A DNA stretch of 64,000 bases, taken from NCBI RefSeq assembly GCF_902506165.1, contig NZ_LR733817.1:5768184-5832183 (forward strand), read 5' to 3'. Positions 8,118 to 17,425 of the stretch are shown here, piece by piece. Both the position numbers and the translations under genes were made by a program. How positions within the stretch are numbered: the stretch's first letter is position 1; the number at the start of each line of letters is the position of its first letter. The notes under the pieces are model-generated. The model had not been told where the DNA came from, did no database searches, and was given only the letters and a program-made list of their open reading frames with translations. This stretch comes from Bosea sp. 29B. Its GTDB lineage: Bacteria; Pseudomonadota; Alphaproteobacteria; Rhizobiales; Beijerinckiaceae.

Positions 8118-8237
8118 CGAAACGGAGCTGAGCCGCAAGGAAACGCTCTCCAGTACGCCATTTATTAGACTAAAGTCGTAATACTAAGCTTCCGCAGCTT
8201 GCGCGGTGACCTTGCGCAATCGCGACAATACGCTCGA

Positions 8238-8255
8238 TCGTCATCAGACTGTCGG
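8238..8255 (+). promoter_or_regulatory. Pho-box-like site upstream of the phosphate transporter
   Basis: TCGTCAT (8238-8244), a 4-base spacer and CTGTCGG (8249-8255) resemble the tandem CTGTCAT half-sites bound by PhoB; each half matches 5 of 7. It lies 52 bases before the start of the PiT gene. Confidence 0.35.
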
Positions 8256-8306
8256 CAACACCGCTCAGTTTCCGCGCATCTCAACGGGAGTTGCGGGAAC
8301 GTCGCC

Positions 8307-9935
8307 ATGAGCAGCATCACGATGGATCACGGCCAGGGCACAGAGCCCGGGACCGAAAAACCGAAACTCGACGCACCGCAGGGCGCGATCGCCGGCCTGA
8401 TCTTCGCCGCCGTGATGACGGTCGGCCTCGGTTATATGTGCTATTCTCTCTACCAGGACATCAGCGGCACCGGCATGCCGGCGACGACCTGGCTGCCCTT
8501 CGTCCTGCTCGGCGTGGCCATGCTGATCGCGCTCGGCTTCGAGTTCGTCAACGGCTTCCATGACACCGCCAACGCGGTCGCGACGGTGATCTACACCAAC
8601 GCGATGCCGGCCAGTATCGCAGTCGTCTGGTCGGGCGTCTTCAACTTCCTCGGCGTGATGATGGCGTCCGGCGCCGTCGCCTTCGGCATCATTTCGCTGC
8701 TGCCGGTCGAACTCATCCTGAATGTCGGCTCCGGTGCCGGTTTCGCCATGGTCTTCGCGCTGCTGATCGCCGCGATCATCTGGAATCTCGGCACCTGGGC
8801 GCTCGGCCTGCCGGCCTCGTCCTCGCATACGCTGATCGGCTCGATCATCGGTGTCGGCCTCGCCAACCAGCTCTACAACAGTGCGAGCGGGACCTCCGGC
8901 GTCGACTGGACCAAGGCGACCGAGATCGGCTGGTCGCTGCTGATCTCGCCGCTCTTCGGCTTCATTGCCGCCGCGCTGGTCTTCCTGACGCTCAAGCTGA
9001 TGGTGCGCAATCCCGAGCTCTATGCCGAGCCCAAGGGCAACAAGCCGCCGCCGCTCTGGATCCGCGGCATCCTGATCGCGACCTGCACCGGCGTCTCCTT
9101 CGCCCATGGCTCGAATGACGGCCAGAAGGGCATGGGCCTGATCATGCTGATCCTGATCGGCTGCGCGCCCACCGCCTATGCGCTGAACCGCGCCATTCCG
9201 GCCGGCGATCTCGATAATTTCCGCAAGACCGCGATCGCCGCCAGCGCCGTCATCGACCAGAAGGCGCTGGGCTACGCCATCATCGGCGACCCGCGCCAGA
9301 ACGTGACCCGCTATGTCTCCGAGCGGAAGATCGACGACTCGACCTTCCCGGCGCTCTCGGCCCTGAACAAGGAGATCGTCAAGACGATCGAGACCTACGG
9401 CCATCCCTCGAAGTTCCCGGCCACCACCGTCGCCAACGCCCGCAACGACATGTATCTCGCCTCCGAGGCGCTGCGCTTCATCTTCAAGGCCGACAAGAAG
9501 GAGGAGAAGATCTTCTCCGCCGACGACCTCAAGGTGATGACCGCCTACAAGACCTCGCTCGACGACGCGACCAAGTTCATCCCGTTCTGGGTCAAGGTCG
9601 TGGTCGCGCTGGCGCTCGGGCTCGGCACCATGGTCGGCTGGAAGCGCATCGTCGTCACAGTCGGTGAAAAGATCGGCAAGCAGCACCTGACTTATGCGCA
9701 AGGCGCCTCGGCCGAGCTCGTCGCCGCCGGCACGATCGCAGCCGCCGACATTTACGGCCTGCCGGTCTCGACCACGCACATCCTCTCCTCCGGCGTCGCC
9801 GGCACCATGGCGGCCAACAAATCTGGCCTGCAGATGTCGACGGTGCGCAACATGCTGATGGCTTGGGTGCTCACCCTGCCCTGCGCCATCCTGATCTCCG
9901 GCACCTTGTTCGTGCTGTTGCGCCAGGTCTTCTAA
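8307..9935 (+). CDS. pit: PiT-family inorganic phosphate transporter
   Basis: The 542-residue protein imports metal-phosphate with H+ across the inner membrane. Both PiT signature repeats are present: GFEFVNGFHDTANAVATVIYTNAM-type near the N-terminus (about residues 76-100), with LPASSSHTLIGSIIG, and the second-half copies FAHGSNDGQKGMG and GLPVSTTHILSSGVAGTM. Start ATG 8307 is chosen for GGGAAC 7-8 bases upstream; the frame is open further upstream but has no better start. A soluble central insert of about 130 residues (about 300-430), rich in charged residues, separates the halves. A GC-rich hairpin follows the stop. Confidence 0.93.
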   Translation: MSSITMDHGQGTEPGTEKPKLDAPQGAIAGLIFAAVMTVGLGYMCYSLYQDISGTGMPATTWLPFVLLGVAMLIALGFEFVNGFHDTANAVATVIYTNAMPASIAVVWSGVFNFLGVMMASGAVAFGIISLLPVELILNVGSGAGFAMVFALLIAAIIWNLGTWALGLPASSSHTLIGSIIGVGLANQLYNSASGTSGVDWTKATEIGWSLLISPLFGFIAAALVFLTLKLMVRNPELYAEPKGNKPPPLWIRGILIATCTGVSFAHGSNDGQKGMGLIMLILIGCAPTAYALNRAIPAGDLDNFRKTAIAASAVIDQKALGYAIIGDPRQNVTRYVSERKIDDSTFPALSALNKEIVKTIETYGHPSKFPATTVANARNDMYLASEALRFIFKADKKEEKIFSADDLKVMTAYKTSLDDATKFIPFWVKVVVALALGLGTMVGWKRIVVTVGEKIGKQHLTYAQGASAELVAAGTIAAADIYGLPVSTTHILSSGVAGTMAANKSGLQMSTVRNMLMAWVLTLPCAILISGTLFVLLRQVF

Positions 9936-9949
9936 AGCCCACTCAACCC

Positions 9950-9976
9950 GGCGGCGCGGCTCCCTGCCGCGCCGCC
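9950..9976 (+). terminator. GC-rich hairpin after pit
   Basis: An 11-bp perfect stem, GGCGGCGCGGC (9950-9960) against GCCGCGCCGCC (9966-9976), with a 5-base loop, lies 14 bases after the pit stop. It has no T run, so it may be a transcript-stabilising or weak terminator structure. Confidence 0.5.
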
Positions 9977-10002
9977 GACGACCCTGTCCCGATTTCGCGC
10001 GG

Positions 10003-11028
10003 ATGGCGCCAATCTCGATGAACATCGCGCATCTCTCGCCGACCGATATCCAGTCCCAGCGCGGCATTCTCTGGGCCTTCCGTTTCGGCTCCAGCCGTTC
10101 CGCCATCCTGATCGACCGCGGCGAGATGCCCGATCTTGCCGGCGAGGCGGGCTTCGTCTGGGCGCATCTCGATCTCGTCGACGAGCGGGCTCGCAGCTGG
10201 ATCGCGGCCGAGCCGGCGATCCCCGCGCAAGCCGGCGATCTCCTGATCAGCCACGATCAGCATCAATGCCTCGACCATTCCGCCGATCTCGTCTGGGGCG
10301 TGACGCACGATGTCGGCCTCAACGCGAGCGGCGCCTCGCACCATGTCAATCCGCTGCGCTGGGTGATCGGCGAGCGCTTTCTTGTCACCGGCCGGCGCGA
10401 GCCCTTGCAATCGATCAGCCAGATAGCGGAGGCGCTGCAAAAGGGCGAGCGCATCGACAGCCCGATCGCCCTGTTCGAGCGCATCATCGCCTTCATTATC
10501 CAAGACATCGCCGCCGCCGTGCTGCAGCTGACCGACGAAATCGACACGCTCGAGGATCGGGTGCTGGCCAACCGTGCCGGCGACAGCCCGCAGCGTATCG
10601 GCGCCATGCGCCGCTCCGTCGTGCGGCTGCACCGCCATGTCAGCGGGCTGCATCTCCTGTTCCGCCGCTTCGCTGAAGCCGAGATCGGTCCGACCGCGCC
10701 CGCCACGGTCAAGAGCGCAGCCATGCGGCTGCTGCAGCGTATCGACACCTTGCGCCACGACGTCCAGGCCCTGCACGAGCGCACCCGTCTGCTGCAGGAG
10801 GAAGCAGCTGCCGCGACAGCGACCGAATCCAGCCGCCAGCTCCACTTCCTCTCGATCCTGACCGCCTTGTTCCTGCCGGCGACCTTCATCACCGGCATGT
10901 TCGGCGTCAACGCCAAGGGCGTGCCCTGGGACGACACCACGAACGGCTTCGTCTACGTGCTGCTGGTATGCCTGGTCTGCTCGCTGCTCACGCTGCTGCT
11001 CCTCAAGCGCCGCGGCATCGTCGCGTGA
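10003..11028 (+). CDS. CorA/ZntB-family divalent cation channel, copy 1
   Basis: The 341-residue protein has the CorA-like layout: a large N-terminal cytoplasmic domain, a long helix, and two C-terminal membrane helices. The pore-loop motif reads GMFGVN, the ZntB-like variant of the CorA GMN signature, in the context ALFLPATFITGMFGVN. Family members move Mg2+, Zn2+, Ni2+ or Co2+; the ZntB branch is linked to Zn2+. Start ATG 10003 has no clear ribosome site; ATG 10018 matches the start region of the neighbour better. A close paralogue follows after 129 bases in the same direction, a tandem duplication. Confidence 0.85.
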   Translation: MAPISMNIAHLSPTDIQSQRGILWAFRFGSSRSAILIDRGEMPDLAGEAGFVWAHLDLVDERARSWIAAEPAIPAQAGDLLISHDQHQCLDHSADLVWGVTHDVGLNASGASHHVNPLRWVIGERFLVTGRREPLQSISQIAEALQKGERIDSPIALFERIIAFIIQDIAAAVLQLTDEIDTLEDRVLANRAGDSPQRIGAMRRSVVRLHRHVSGLHLLFRRFAEAEIGPTAPATVKSAAMRLLQRIDTLRHDVQALHERTRLLQEEAAAATATESSRQLHFLSILTALFLPATFITGMFGVNAKGVPWDDTTNGFVYVLLVCLVCSLLTLLLLKRRGIVA

Positions 11029-11157
11029 ACCGCCCTGCCCCAGCCCCGATCTTGTGCGGTTGCGAAAAGCAGCCCGAGGCGATAATCGGCCAGACGCGCT
11101 CCGCGATGTGCCCTCACCCGGGTGAGCGGCGGCAGGGTTCCCGGCACGAGGTTGCGC

Positions 11158-12171
11158 ATGGACGGACGCACATCCCGGATGCCTGACCTCCATTCGCAGA
11201 CCGGCATTGTCTGGGCCTATCGCTTCACTGCGGATGGCACGCCGACGCTCATACCGCGCGATGAAGTGCCGACGCTGGCGCCGGAAGACGGCTTCGTCTG
11301 GCTGCATCTCGACCTCGTCCACACCAGGGCCCAGGCCTGGATCGACGAGCGCAAGGAATTGCCGTCCGCGGCGCGCGAGCTTCTGCTCTCGCGTGAGACG
11401 CATCAGCGGCTCGACCATTCCGCCAGCCTGGTCTGGGGCATCGCCCATGACCTGACCCGCGACATCGTCGACCGCACCGACAATGTCGGCACGCTCGCCT
11501 GGGCCGTCGGCGAGCGCTTCCTGCTGACCGGCCGGCGCGAGGCACTGCAATCGGTCCGCAAGGCGGTCGAGGCGCTCAATGCCGGCGAGCAGATCGGCTC
11601 TCCGGCCGAGCTGTTCGAGCACCTCATCGAATACCTGATCGACGACGTCACCGATGCGGTCGTCCGCCTCTCCGACGAGACCGACAGCATCGAGGACCAG
11701 ATCCTGCTCGACCGGCTGGAGGATGGACCACAGCGCGTTGGCGCCGTCCGCCGCACCGCCGTGCAGCTGCACCGCCAGCTCGCTGGCCTGCACCTGCTGT
11801 TCCGGCGCTTCGCCGAGACACCGTCGGGGCGCTCGGCCCCAGAGACGGTGCGGGCGGCAGCGCTGCGCCTGCTGCTGCGGGTCGACACGCTGCGCCAGGA
11901 CATCCAGTCGGTGCAGGACCGCGCCCGCCTGCTCCAGGACGAGATCGCCGTGCGCTCGGCCAACCAGACCAACCGGCAGCTCTACACGCTCTCGATCCTG
12001 ACGGCGCTCTTCCTGCCGGCGACCTTCATCACCGGCCTGTTCGGCATCAATGTGAAGGGCCTGCCCTGGGTGGAATGGGACCTTGGCGCCGGCTTCGTCA
12101 CCCTCGCCTGCCTCGGTGCTTCGCTGCTGACCCTGTTCCTGCTGCGACGGCGTGGGGTGATCGGACGTTAG
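11158..12171 (+). CDS. CorA/ZntB-family divalent cation channel, copy 2
   Basis: The 337-residue tandem paralogue of the preceding gene shares the segments GIVWAYRF, LDHSASLVWG, GERFLLTGRRE and FLPATFITGLFGIN, followed by the last membrane helix and a basic tail. Start ATG 11158 is chosen for ACGAGG ending 6 bases upstream; ATG 11179 is also possible. The pore motif reads GLFGIN rather than GMFGVN, so the two channels may differ in ion preference. A fragment of a third member lies at 13592-13678. Confidence 0.86.
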   Translation: MDGRTSRMPDLHSQTGIVWAYRFTADGTPTLIPRDEVPTLAPEDGFVWLHLDLVHTRAQAWIDERKELPSAARELLLSRETHQRLDHSASLVWGIAHDLTRDIVDRTDNVGTLAWAVGERFLLTGRREALQSVRKAVEALNAGEQIGSPAELFEHLIEYLIDDVTDAVVRLSDETDSIEDQILLDRLEDGPQRVGAVRRTAVQLHRQLAGLHLLFRRFAETPSGRSAPETVRAAALRLLLRVDTLRQDIQSVQDRARLLQDEIAVRSANQTNRQLYTLSILTALFLPATFITGLFGINVKGLPWVEWDLGAGFVTLACLGASLLTLFLLRRRGVIGR

Positions 12172-12186
12172 GGCTGTCGCGGGCGG

Positions 12187-12840
12187 TTAAACCTGCGCCA
12201 GCAACACCTCGACCAGGGCCTCCGGATTGAGCCGCGCGACGTTGTGCCCGCAATCGAAGACGAAGGTCGACCACTCCGGATCGCCGCTCAAGCGTTCATG
12301 GAGGTCGCGGAACGGGCTCCCTTCCCATCCAAACGCCCCGATATAGGTCTTGCGCGGCACCTCGCGCCAGCGCCCGCTGAGCTTGATCGCCTGGAGGAAG
12401 GTGCCTATCGGATGCGGCCGGCAGCGCGCGTCGAGATGGGCAGGCGGCGCGCAGCTGAGCCCGTCGGCCTTCGCCCCCTCGATGAAGACATCCCGAAAAC
12501 GAGGCGTCGTCAGGGACCAGAGCGAGTCGCCGTCATCGGGCACATAGGCGTCGACATAGACCAGCGCCCGGATCCGCGACGGCGCGGCATCGGCCGCACC
12601 GCTCACAACCATGCCGCCATAGGATTGCCCGACGAGGACAACCTCGTCGCGCTCCGCCCTCACCACATCGACGAGTTCTTTTATGTGGGTATCGAGATTG
12701 GCCGCCGGGGCAGGCCTATCACCAAGGCCGGACAGCGTGATCGGCAGGGCCTTGTGGCCGCGCGCTGCGAGCAGATCGGCCACCTTCTCGTAGACCCAGC
12801 CGCCCTGCCAACCGCCGGCTATCAGGATGAAAGTAGCCAT
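12187..12840 (-). CDS. Alpha/beta hydrolase (salicylate-esterase-like)
   Basis: The 217-residue protein has the small alpha/beta hydrolase pattern: LIAGGWQGGWVYEKVADLL (oxyanion region), nucleophile elbow GQSYGG and the catalytic His in FDCGHNVARLNPEALVEVL. This layout is typical of the family that includes plant methyl-ester esterases and many bacterial proteins of unknown substrate. AGGAG stands 8 bases before ATG 12840; the GTG three codons upstream is too close to it. It converges on the zntB copy 2 gene with a 15-base gap. Confidence 0.8.
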   Translation of the reverse strand: MATFILIAGGWQGGWVYEKVADLLAARGHKALPITLSGLGDRPAPAANLDTHIKELVDVVRAERDEVVLVGQSYGGMVVSGAADAAPSRIRALVYVDAYVPDDGDSLWSLTTPRFRDVFIEGAKADGLSCAPPAHLDARCRPHPIGTFLQAIKLSGRWREVPRKTYIGAFGWEGSPFRDLHERLSGDPEWSTFVFDCGHNVARLNPEALVEVLLAQV

Positions 12841-12943
12841 CGCCGTCACTCCTGATTTTGATACCCGCGAAACCCCGACGCCCTTTCGGCCACGATGTCG
12901 GGATGCCGGTTGAGCGCGTCAGGTTGATGGCGTCAACTCAGGC

Positions 12944-13429
12944 TCAGGCCTTGGCGGCCTGACGCTGCGCCCGCTTCTCCGCCCCTTTCGCTCCCATGCT
13001 GATCGCAAGGCGGATGACGAGCAGTTCCAGCAAGGCGACGCCCACGAACACGCCGAGAATGACCATCTGGTCGCTGCTCCTGCGCAGGCCCAGGGTTCCG
13101 AACTCACTCAGCGCAACTCCAGCCGCCAGCAGCACGAAGGCCGCCTGAACCGCATAGGTCACGAGCGCACATAAGGCTGCGACGGTCCAGGCCCGGCCGG
13201 AGGCTGGGCGCACCTGCTCGCGGAGGAACCAGAGCTGGCCGACCCATGTGCCTGCGCCCCAGATCAGGAATATCCCCATCGCGCCCATATTGCCTGGGCT
13301 GAACTTGAAATAGGATTCGAGCGCCAGGAAGACGACATTGAGCAGGACCACGCCGATGATCAGGAACCCGCTATAGCGCAGGACGAGGGCGCCCGTAGAA
13401 ATGGGCGAAGCGGTCGGCTGTTGAGGCAT
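12944..13429 (-). CDS. Four-helix membrane protein, possibly ABZJ_00895 family
   Basis: The 161-residue protein has four predicted membrane helices (near residues 15-35, 50-65, 85-105 and 120-140) and a basic cytoplasmic tail rich in Lys, Arg and Gln. GGAGA stands 6 bases before ATG 13429. The loop WFLREQVRPASGRAWTVAALCA resembles small membrane proteins of the ABZJ_00895 group, but I recognise this only weakly. No function can be assigned. Confidence 0.55.
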   Translation of the reverse strand: MPQQPTASPISTGALVLRYSGFLIIGVVLLNVVFLALESYFKFSPGNMGAMGIFLIWGAGTWVGQLWFLREQVRPASGRAWTVAALCALVTYAVQAAFVLLAAGVALSEFGTLGLRRSSDQMVILGVFVGVALLELLVIRLAISMGAKGAEKRAQRQAAKA

Positions 13430-13591
13430 GGCGAGTCTCCGGCGTCTTTGTTTCGACCCGCCGGCTACGGTAGTCGGAAGCGCCGGTAAAGCACGGCAGC
13501 CGCATGCAGGGCCGGCTCGAAAAGCGAGCTGGGTCGTGCAAAACGCGTCTAAAGCTCCCAGCGCCAAGGCGGCGTGATGGGAGGCGGCGAC

Positions 13592-13678
13592 GGCTTGCAT
13601 CTGCTGTTCCAGCGCTTTGCCGAGACGCCGTCGGAGAGCTCGGCCCCCAAAGGCGATGCGGGCGAGTTGCGGTCCTGA
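13592..13678 (+). pseudogene. Remnant of a third zntB/corA-like gene
   Basis: The frame at 13592 reads GLHLLFQRFAETPSESSAP and stops at 13676-13678. It matches GLHLLFRRFAETPSGRSAP of the intact copy 2 gene (around 11787-11843). The first 57 bases differ at about seven positions, mostly third codon positions, so similarity is near 88 percent; it then decays. No start, pore motif or membrane helix is left. The piece lies about 1.4 kb from the tandem pair, between two unrelated genes. Confidence 0.75.
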
Positions 13679-13685
13679 TCCTCCC

Positions 13686-14975
13686 TCAACCCTTGAACAA
13701 GGGCGTGCGGACATGTCCGGAAACGGCATAGGTCAGCGATGCCTCGAGATCGTTGAGAGGCACGCGCCAAGTCAGCAGGTGGTCGACTGCGATTTCGACG
13801 AGCAGGGAGGCGGCCTTGTCAGCCGGGCAAGCGTGAGCGCCGGCGCCGAATTCAAACGATTTCCGATCCACCCGCATAATGTCGAGCCGATCGGGATCGG
13901 GATTGAGCGTGGGATCGCGGTTGGCCGCCGCCAGCAGGACGATGATCATTTCCCCCTGGCGTAGCTCGTGACCAGCGATCTCGCCATCACGCGCCATGAA
14001 GCGAAAAGTGCTGCTGGTCACGGTGTCGTGCCGCGCCACCTCCCCAACAAGCGGACGCAACAAGGCCCTGTCGGCGTCGACCTTTGCACACAACGCCGGA
14101 TCTCGCGCGAGCGCCAGAAGGGTCGACCCGATCAGCGACGCGGTCCCGGCATAGCCCTGGATCATGTAACCAACAGCGTTGACGATCACATCCTTGTCGC
14201 CGCATCCGAGGCGCGTCGCCTCCCGAATCAGCGCATCGAAGAGCGGTCCGCGCCGCTCTGGAGCATCCGCTAGCGTACCGACGAGGTCCAGCAGCGCCTT
14301 CGCGCCGCGATGCCCGCGCGCGATCATCTCGGGTATCGCTGCCGGAATTCCGGTTCCGGCCGCCGCTGCGGCGGCGCCATAATCCCCGAGCCAACCCATC
14401 ACGTCGCCGTAGTGTCTCTGGGGGATACCGAGCAGGTGAGCGATGACCTGCACCGGCAGCGCGAACATGAACTGCGCGATCCAGGATTTGTCGCGGGCCG
14501 GCCCAAGCTCGCTGTAGAGCTCAGCCGCGCGCCTCCGCGCAATATCAGCGACCTGGCGAAGGTAGATGCTGGCCAAGGCGCCCGCGACCGCACCCTTGAG
14601 TTTGCCGCGTGCCTCATCGTCGCGCAGCCGCACGAGCCGCCCGAAAATGTCGGCTGCTGCGCCGCCGCGTAGCGCCTCTGGGATCGGCCCGTTCAAAGGG
14701 CGGGTGAGACAGACCGCACTGGCCAGGACCTCGGCGACGGAAGCGGCGTTCGCAGCCACCCACCAGCCATTGATCTCGTCTCGGAAGAACGGTCGCTCTC
14801 GCGCGAGCCGGGAATAGTAAGGGTATGGGTCCGGATGGGACGGCGCCGCGCGAACATGGGCGGGATCACCGTCTGGCGAAATCATCACCTGCATCTCTGG
14901 GCACCATCCGGTTCGCGCCTCGGCGCGTTCGTCATGTCCATCAATGCGGCTTGCGCGGTTATCTGTCGAAGTCAT
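13686..14975 (-). CDS. Cytochrome P450 with altered I-helix
   Basis: The 429-residue protein has the P450 landmarks: K-helix ExxR as EVAR (312-315) and heme loop FGAGAHAC with the thiolate Cys383. In the I-helix the segment QGYAGTAS (273-280) stands where most P450s have AGxE/DTT. The proton-delivery acid is Ala276 and the conserved Thr is Gly277, so ordinary O2 activation may be altered. It is divergent from a LysR gene with only 29 bases between annotated starts. The true start may be the Met at residue 28 (14894), which would leave room for a promoter. No ferredoxin or reductase gene is adjacent; substrate unknown. Confidence 0.88.
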   Translation of the reverse strand: MTSTDNRASRIDGHDERAEARTGWCPEMQVMISPDGDPAHVRAAPSHPDPYPYYSRLARERPFFRDEINGWWVAANAASVAEVLASAVCLTRPLNGPIPEALRGGAAADIFGRLVRLRDDEARGKLKGAVAGALASIYLRQVADIARRRAAELYSELGPARDKSWIAQFMFALPVQVIAHLLGIPQRHYGDVMGWLGDYGAAAAAAGTGIPAAIPEMIARGHRGAKALLDLVGTLADAPERRGPLFDALIREATRLGCGDKDVIVNAVGYMIQGYAGTASLIGSTLLALARDPALCAKVDADRALLRPLVGEVARHDTVTSSTFRFMARDGEIAGHELRQGEMIIVLLAAANRDPTLNPDPDRLDIMRVDRKSFEFGAGAHACPADKAASLLVEIAVDHLLTWRVPLNDLEASLTYAVSGHVRTPLFKG

Positions 14976-15004
14976 AATATCTCTAATAGTGATCAGCTTT
15001 TTGC
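14976..15004. promoter_or_regulatory. Short AT-rich divergent region between the P450 and LysR genes
   Basis: This 29-base gap is AT-rich compared with its surroundings and contains near-symmetrical TAATAGTGATCA sequence. LysR-type regulators usually bind such divergent gaps to control both genes. The exact site cannot be fixed by eye. Confidence 0.3.
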
Positions 15005-15970
15005 ATGAACATGGACAGCGAAGCCCTCGAGACCTTTGTCACCATCCATCATGCCAACGGGTTTTCCCGCGCCGCTGAAATCCTCGGCCGCTCTCAACCG
15101 GCGATCAGCCGGCGCATCGCGCTGCTGGAAGGCGAACTCGGCGTGCCGGTATTCGAGCGAGCCGCGGGTGGCGCGGTGCTCAGTGAAGCAGGCGGAATGC
15201 TACTGCCTCATGCCGAACGCGTGCTGGCCGCTCTGCGCGATGCGCAGAGCGCGATCGAGGCGATGCGCACGGGCGCTGCCGGCCGTGTCGCGCTCGTCAC
15301 CGTCGGCACGCTTGCTGGATCGAACCTCACCGCCGTGCTGAAACGCTTCACAGCCGATCACCCTGGAATCGATCTGTCGATCAGCACCGCCACGAGCGCC
15401 GAGGTCAGCGAGCTGGTGAGGCGTGGCGAAGCCATGATCGGACTGCGCTATCTTCTCGATGTCGCGCCCGACCTCGTCTGCGAGCACATCGCGTCGGAAA
15501 CCATGGCCGTCGCATGTGCCCCCGAACATCCCTTCGCCGCTAAAGGCCTGGCGTCGATGTCGGCCTTGCGCGACGAGCGCTGGTTCGCCTTCCGCAACGC
15601 ATACGATCTGCGCGAAAGTTTCGCGGACAACATATTCGCGCAGTTTCAGGCATGCGGGATCGGCGAGATCCGCTGGACGCCAGTGGACAGTCTCAACGCG
15701 ATGAAGCGATTGGTCGAGGCTGGCCTTGGCCTCGCGCTATTGCCGGAAAGCGCGATCGAGGAGGAGCTGCGCACCGATTCGCTGGCCACCATCGTGATCG
15801 CTGACCTCAAGGTGGCCAATCCCGTCTATGCTGTCATCCGCCGAGGCGGCTATCTCAGTCCCGCTACTCTCAATCTGCTGTCGCTCCTCAGAACCGAGAC
15901 AGGCCTCGTCAACCGTTCGACTGTGCGGGACGCGAATCGACCACCGCAGATTGCTCGGCCACCCACGTGA
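15005..15970 (+). CDS. LysR-family transcriptional regulator
   Basis: The 321-residue protein has the LysR winged helix-turn-helix at residues about 4-62 ([19 protein letters not shown], then [17 protein letters not shown]). A co-inducer-binding domain of two alpha/beta subdomains follows (VGTLAGSNL start, [16 protein letters not shown] near the end). The codons ATG 15005 and ATG 15011 are both possible starts. Its head-to-head placement with the P450 gene suggests that it regulates that gene and itself. The effector is unknown. Confidence 0.88.
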   Translation: MNMDSEALETFVTIHHANGFSRAAEILGRSQPAISRRIALLEGELGVPVFERAAGGAVLSEAGGMLLPHAERVLAALRDAQSAIEAMRTGAAGRVALVTVGTLAGSNLTAVLKRFTADHPGIDLSISTATSAEVSELVRRGEAMIGLRYLLDVAPDLVCEHIASETMAVACAPEHPFAAKGLASMSALRDERWFAFRNAYDLRESFADNIFAQFQACGIGEIRWTPVDSLNAMKRLVEAGLGLALLPESAIEEELRTDSLATIVIADLKVANPVYAVIRRGGYLSPATLNLLSLLRTETGLVNRSTVRDANRPPQIARPPT

Positions 15971-16115
15971 AGCCAGTCGGCTCACATTGCCCTGCTCCAC
16001 GTCCTTCGTAGTGCCTGGGCATCGGCGCAGAGCCATCTGTCAGCGCATGCCCGCTGACTTGGGCACCAACCGCGCTATAACCGGGCAAAGGCCTCATCCG
16101 AGCCGGGAGGACATC

Positions 16116-17288
16116 ATGCTCGCCAACGCGCCCCGCCCCTTCAATTTCGACCTCGGCGAGACCGCCGACGCGATCCGCGACACCGTCCATGCCTTCGCGC
16201 AGGAGAAGATCGCCCCGCGCGCCGAGGAGATCGATAAGACGAACCTGTTCCCGCGCGATCTCTGGCCGGAAATGGGCGCGCTCGGCCTGCACGGCATCAC
16301 CGTCCCTGAGGAATATGGCGGCGCCGGCCTCGGCTATCTCGAGCATTGCGTCGCGATCGAGGAGGTCAGCCGCGCCTCGGCCTCGGTCGGTCTCAGCTAC
16401 GGCGCCCACTCCAATCTCTGCATCAACCAGATCGCCCGCAACGGCAACGAGGCGCAGAAGCGCAAATACCTGCCCAAGCTGATCTCGGGCGCGCATGTCG
16501 GTGCGCTCGCCATGTCCGAGCCGGGCTCGGGCTCCGACGTCGTCTCGATGAAGACCAAGGCGGTGAAGAAGGGCGACCGCTATGTCCTGACCGGCAACAA
16601 GATGTGGATCACCAACGGCCCGATCGCCGAGACCCTGGTGGTCTACGCCAAGACCGATCCGGAAGCCGGCCCGAAGGGCATCACCGCCTTCCTGATCGAG
16701 AAGGGCATGAAGGGTTTCTCGACCCATCAGAAGCTCGACAAGCTCGGCATGCGCGGCTCCGACACCTGCGAGCTCGTCTTCGAGGATTGCGAGGTCCCCG
16801 AGGAGAACGTGCTCGGCTCGGTCGGGCGCGGCGTCAACGTGCTGATGAGCGGGCTCGACTATGAGCGCGTCGTGCTCTCGGCCGGCCCGCTCGGCATCAT
16901 GCAGGCGGCGATGGACATCGTCCTGCCCTATATCCACGAGCGCAAGCAGTTCGGCCAGTCGATCGGCGAGTTCCAGCTCGTCCAGGGCAAGGTCGCCGAC
17001 ATGTATGTCGCGATGAACTCGTGCAAGGCCTATGTCTACGCCGTCGCCAAGGCCTGCGACCGGGCCGAGACCACCCGCGAGGACGCCGCCGGCGCCATCC
17101 TGATCGCGGCCGAGAAGGCGACACAGCTCGCCCTCGACGCGATCCAGCTGCTCGGCGGCAACGGCTACATCAACGACTACCCGACCGGGCGGCTCCTCAG
17201 GGACGCTAAGCTCTACGAGATCGGCGCCGGCACTAGCGAGATCCGCCGCATGCTGATCGGCCGGGAATTGTTCAACAAGACGAAGTGA
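16116..17288 (+). CDS. ivd: Isovaleryl-CoA dehydrogenase
   Basis: This is a 390-residue acyl-CoA dehydrogenase. FAD- and substrate-binding blocks are visible: [41 protein letters not shown], and the C-terminal [29 protein letters not shown]. The catalytic Glu appears in [18 protein letters not shown], on the helix where isovaleryl-CoA dehydrogenases place it rather than near residue 376 as in medium-chain enzymes. It oxidises isovaleryl-CoA to 3-methylcrotonyl-CoA in leucine breakdown, passing electrons to ETF. GGGAGG is 5 bases before ATG 16116. The usual mcc genes are not adjacent. Confidence 0.92.
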   Translation: MLANAPRPFNFDLGETADAIRDTVHAFAQEKIAPRAEEIDKTNLFPRDLWPEMGALGLHGITVPEEYGGAGLGYLEHCVAIEEVSRASASVGLSYGAHSNLCINQIARNGNEAQKRKYLPKLISGAHVGALAMSEPGSGSDVVSMKTKAVKKGDRYVLTGNKMWITNGPIAETLVVYAKTDPEAGPKGITAFLIEKGMKGFSTHQKLDKLGMRGSDTCELVFEDCEVPEENVLGSVGRGVNVLMSGLDYERVVLSAGPLGIMQAAMDIVLPYIHERKQFGQSIGEFQLVQGKVADMYVAMNSCKAYVYAVAKACDRAETTREDAAGAILIAAEKATQLALDAIQLLGGNGYINDYPTGRLLRDAKLYEIGAGTSEIRRMLIGRELFNKTK

Positions 17289-17306
17289 GGCACTCGCAGA
17301 GCGCAT

Positions 17307-17414
17307 CATGCTCGGGCTTGACCCGAGCATCTCGGGACGAGAAGCCTGCGTGAGAACAAGCGCTGTCCCGTCCTGAGATTCTCGGGTCTGCGCTACGCTC
17401 CGCCCGAGAATGAC
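17307..17414 (+). repeat. Intergenic palindromic repeat, copy A
   Basis: Two hairpins are joined by a short variable spacer. The first has arms ATGCTCGGG and CCCGAGCAT (17308-17330); the second has ATTCTCGGG and CCCGAGAAT around a TCTGCGC..GCTCCG loop. Related copies occur at 26692-26796, 39303-39435 and 40760-40850. It fills the gap between ivd and the next gene and may double as a terminator. Confidence 0.85.
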
Positions 17415-17425
17415 GTGGTGCCGAC

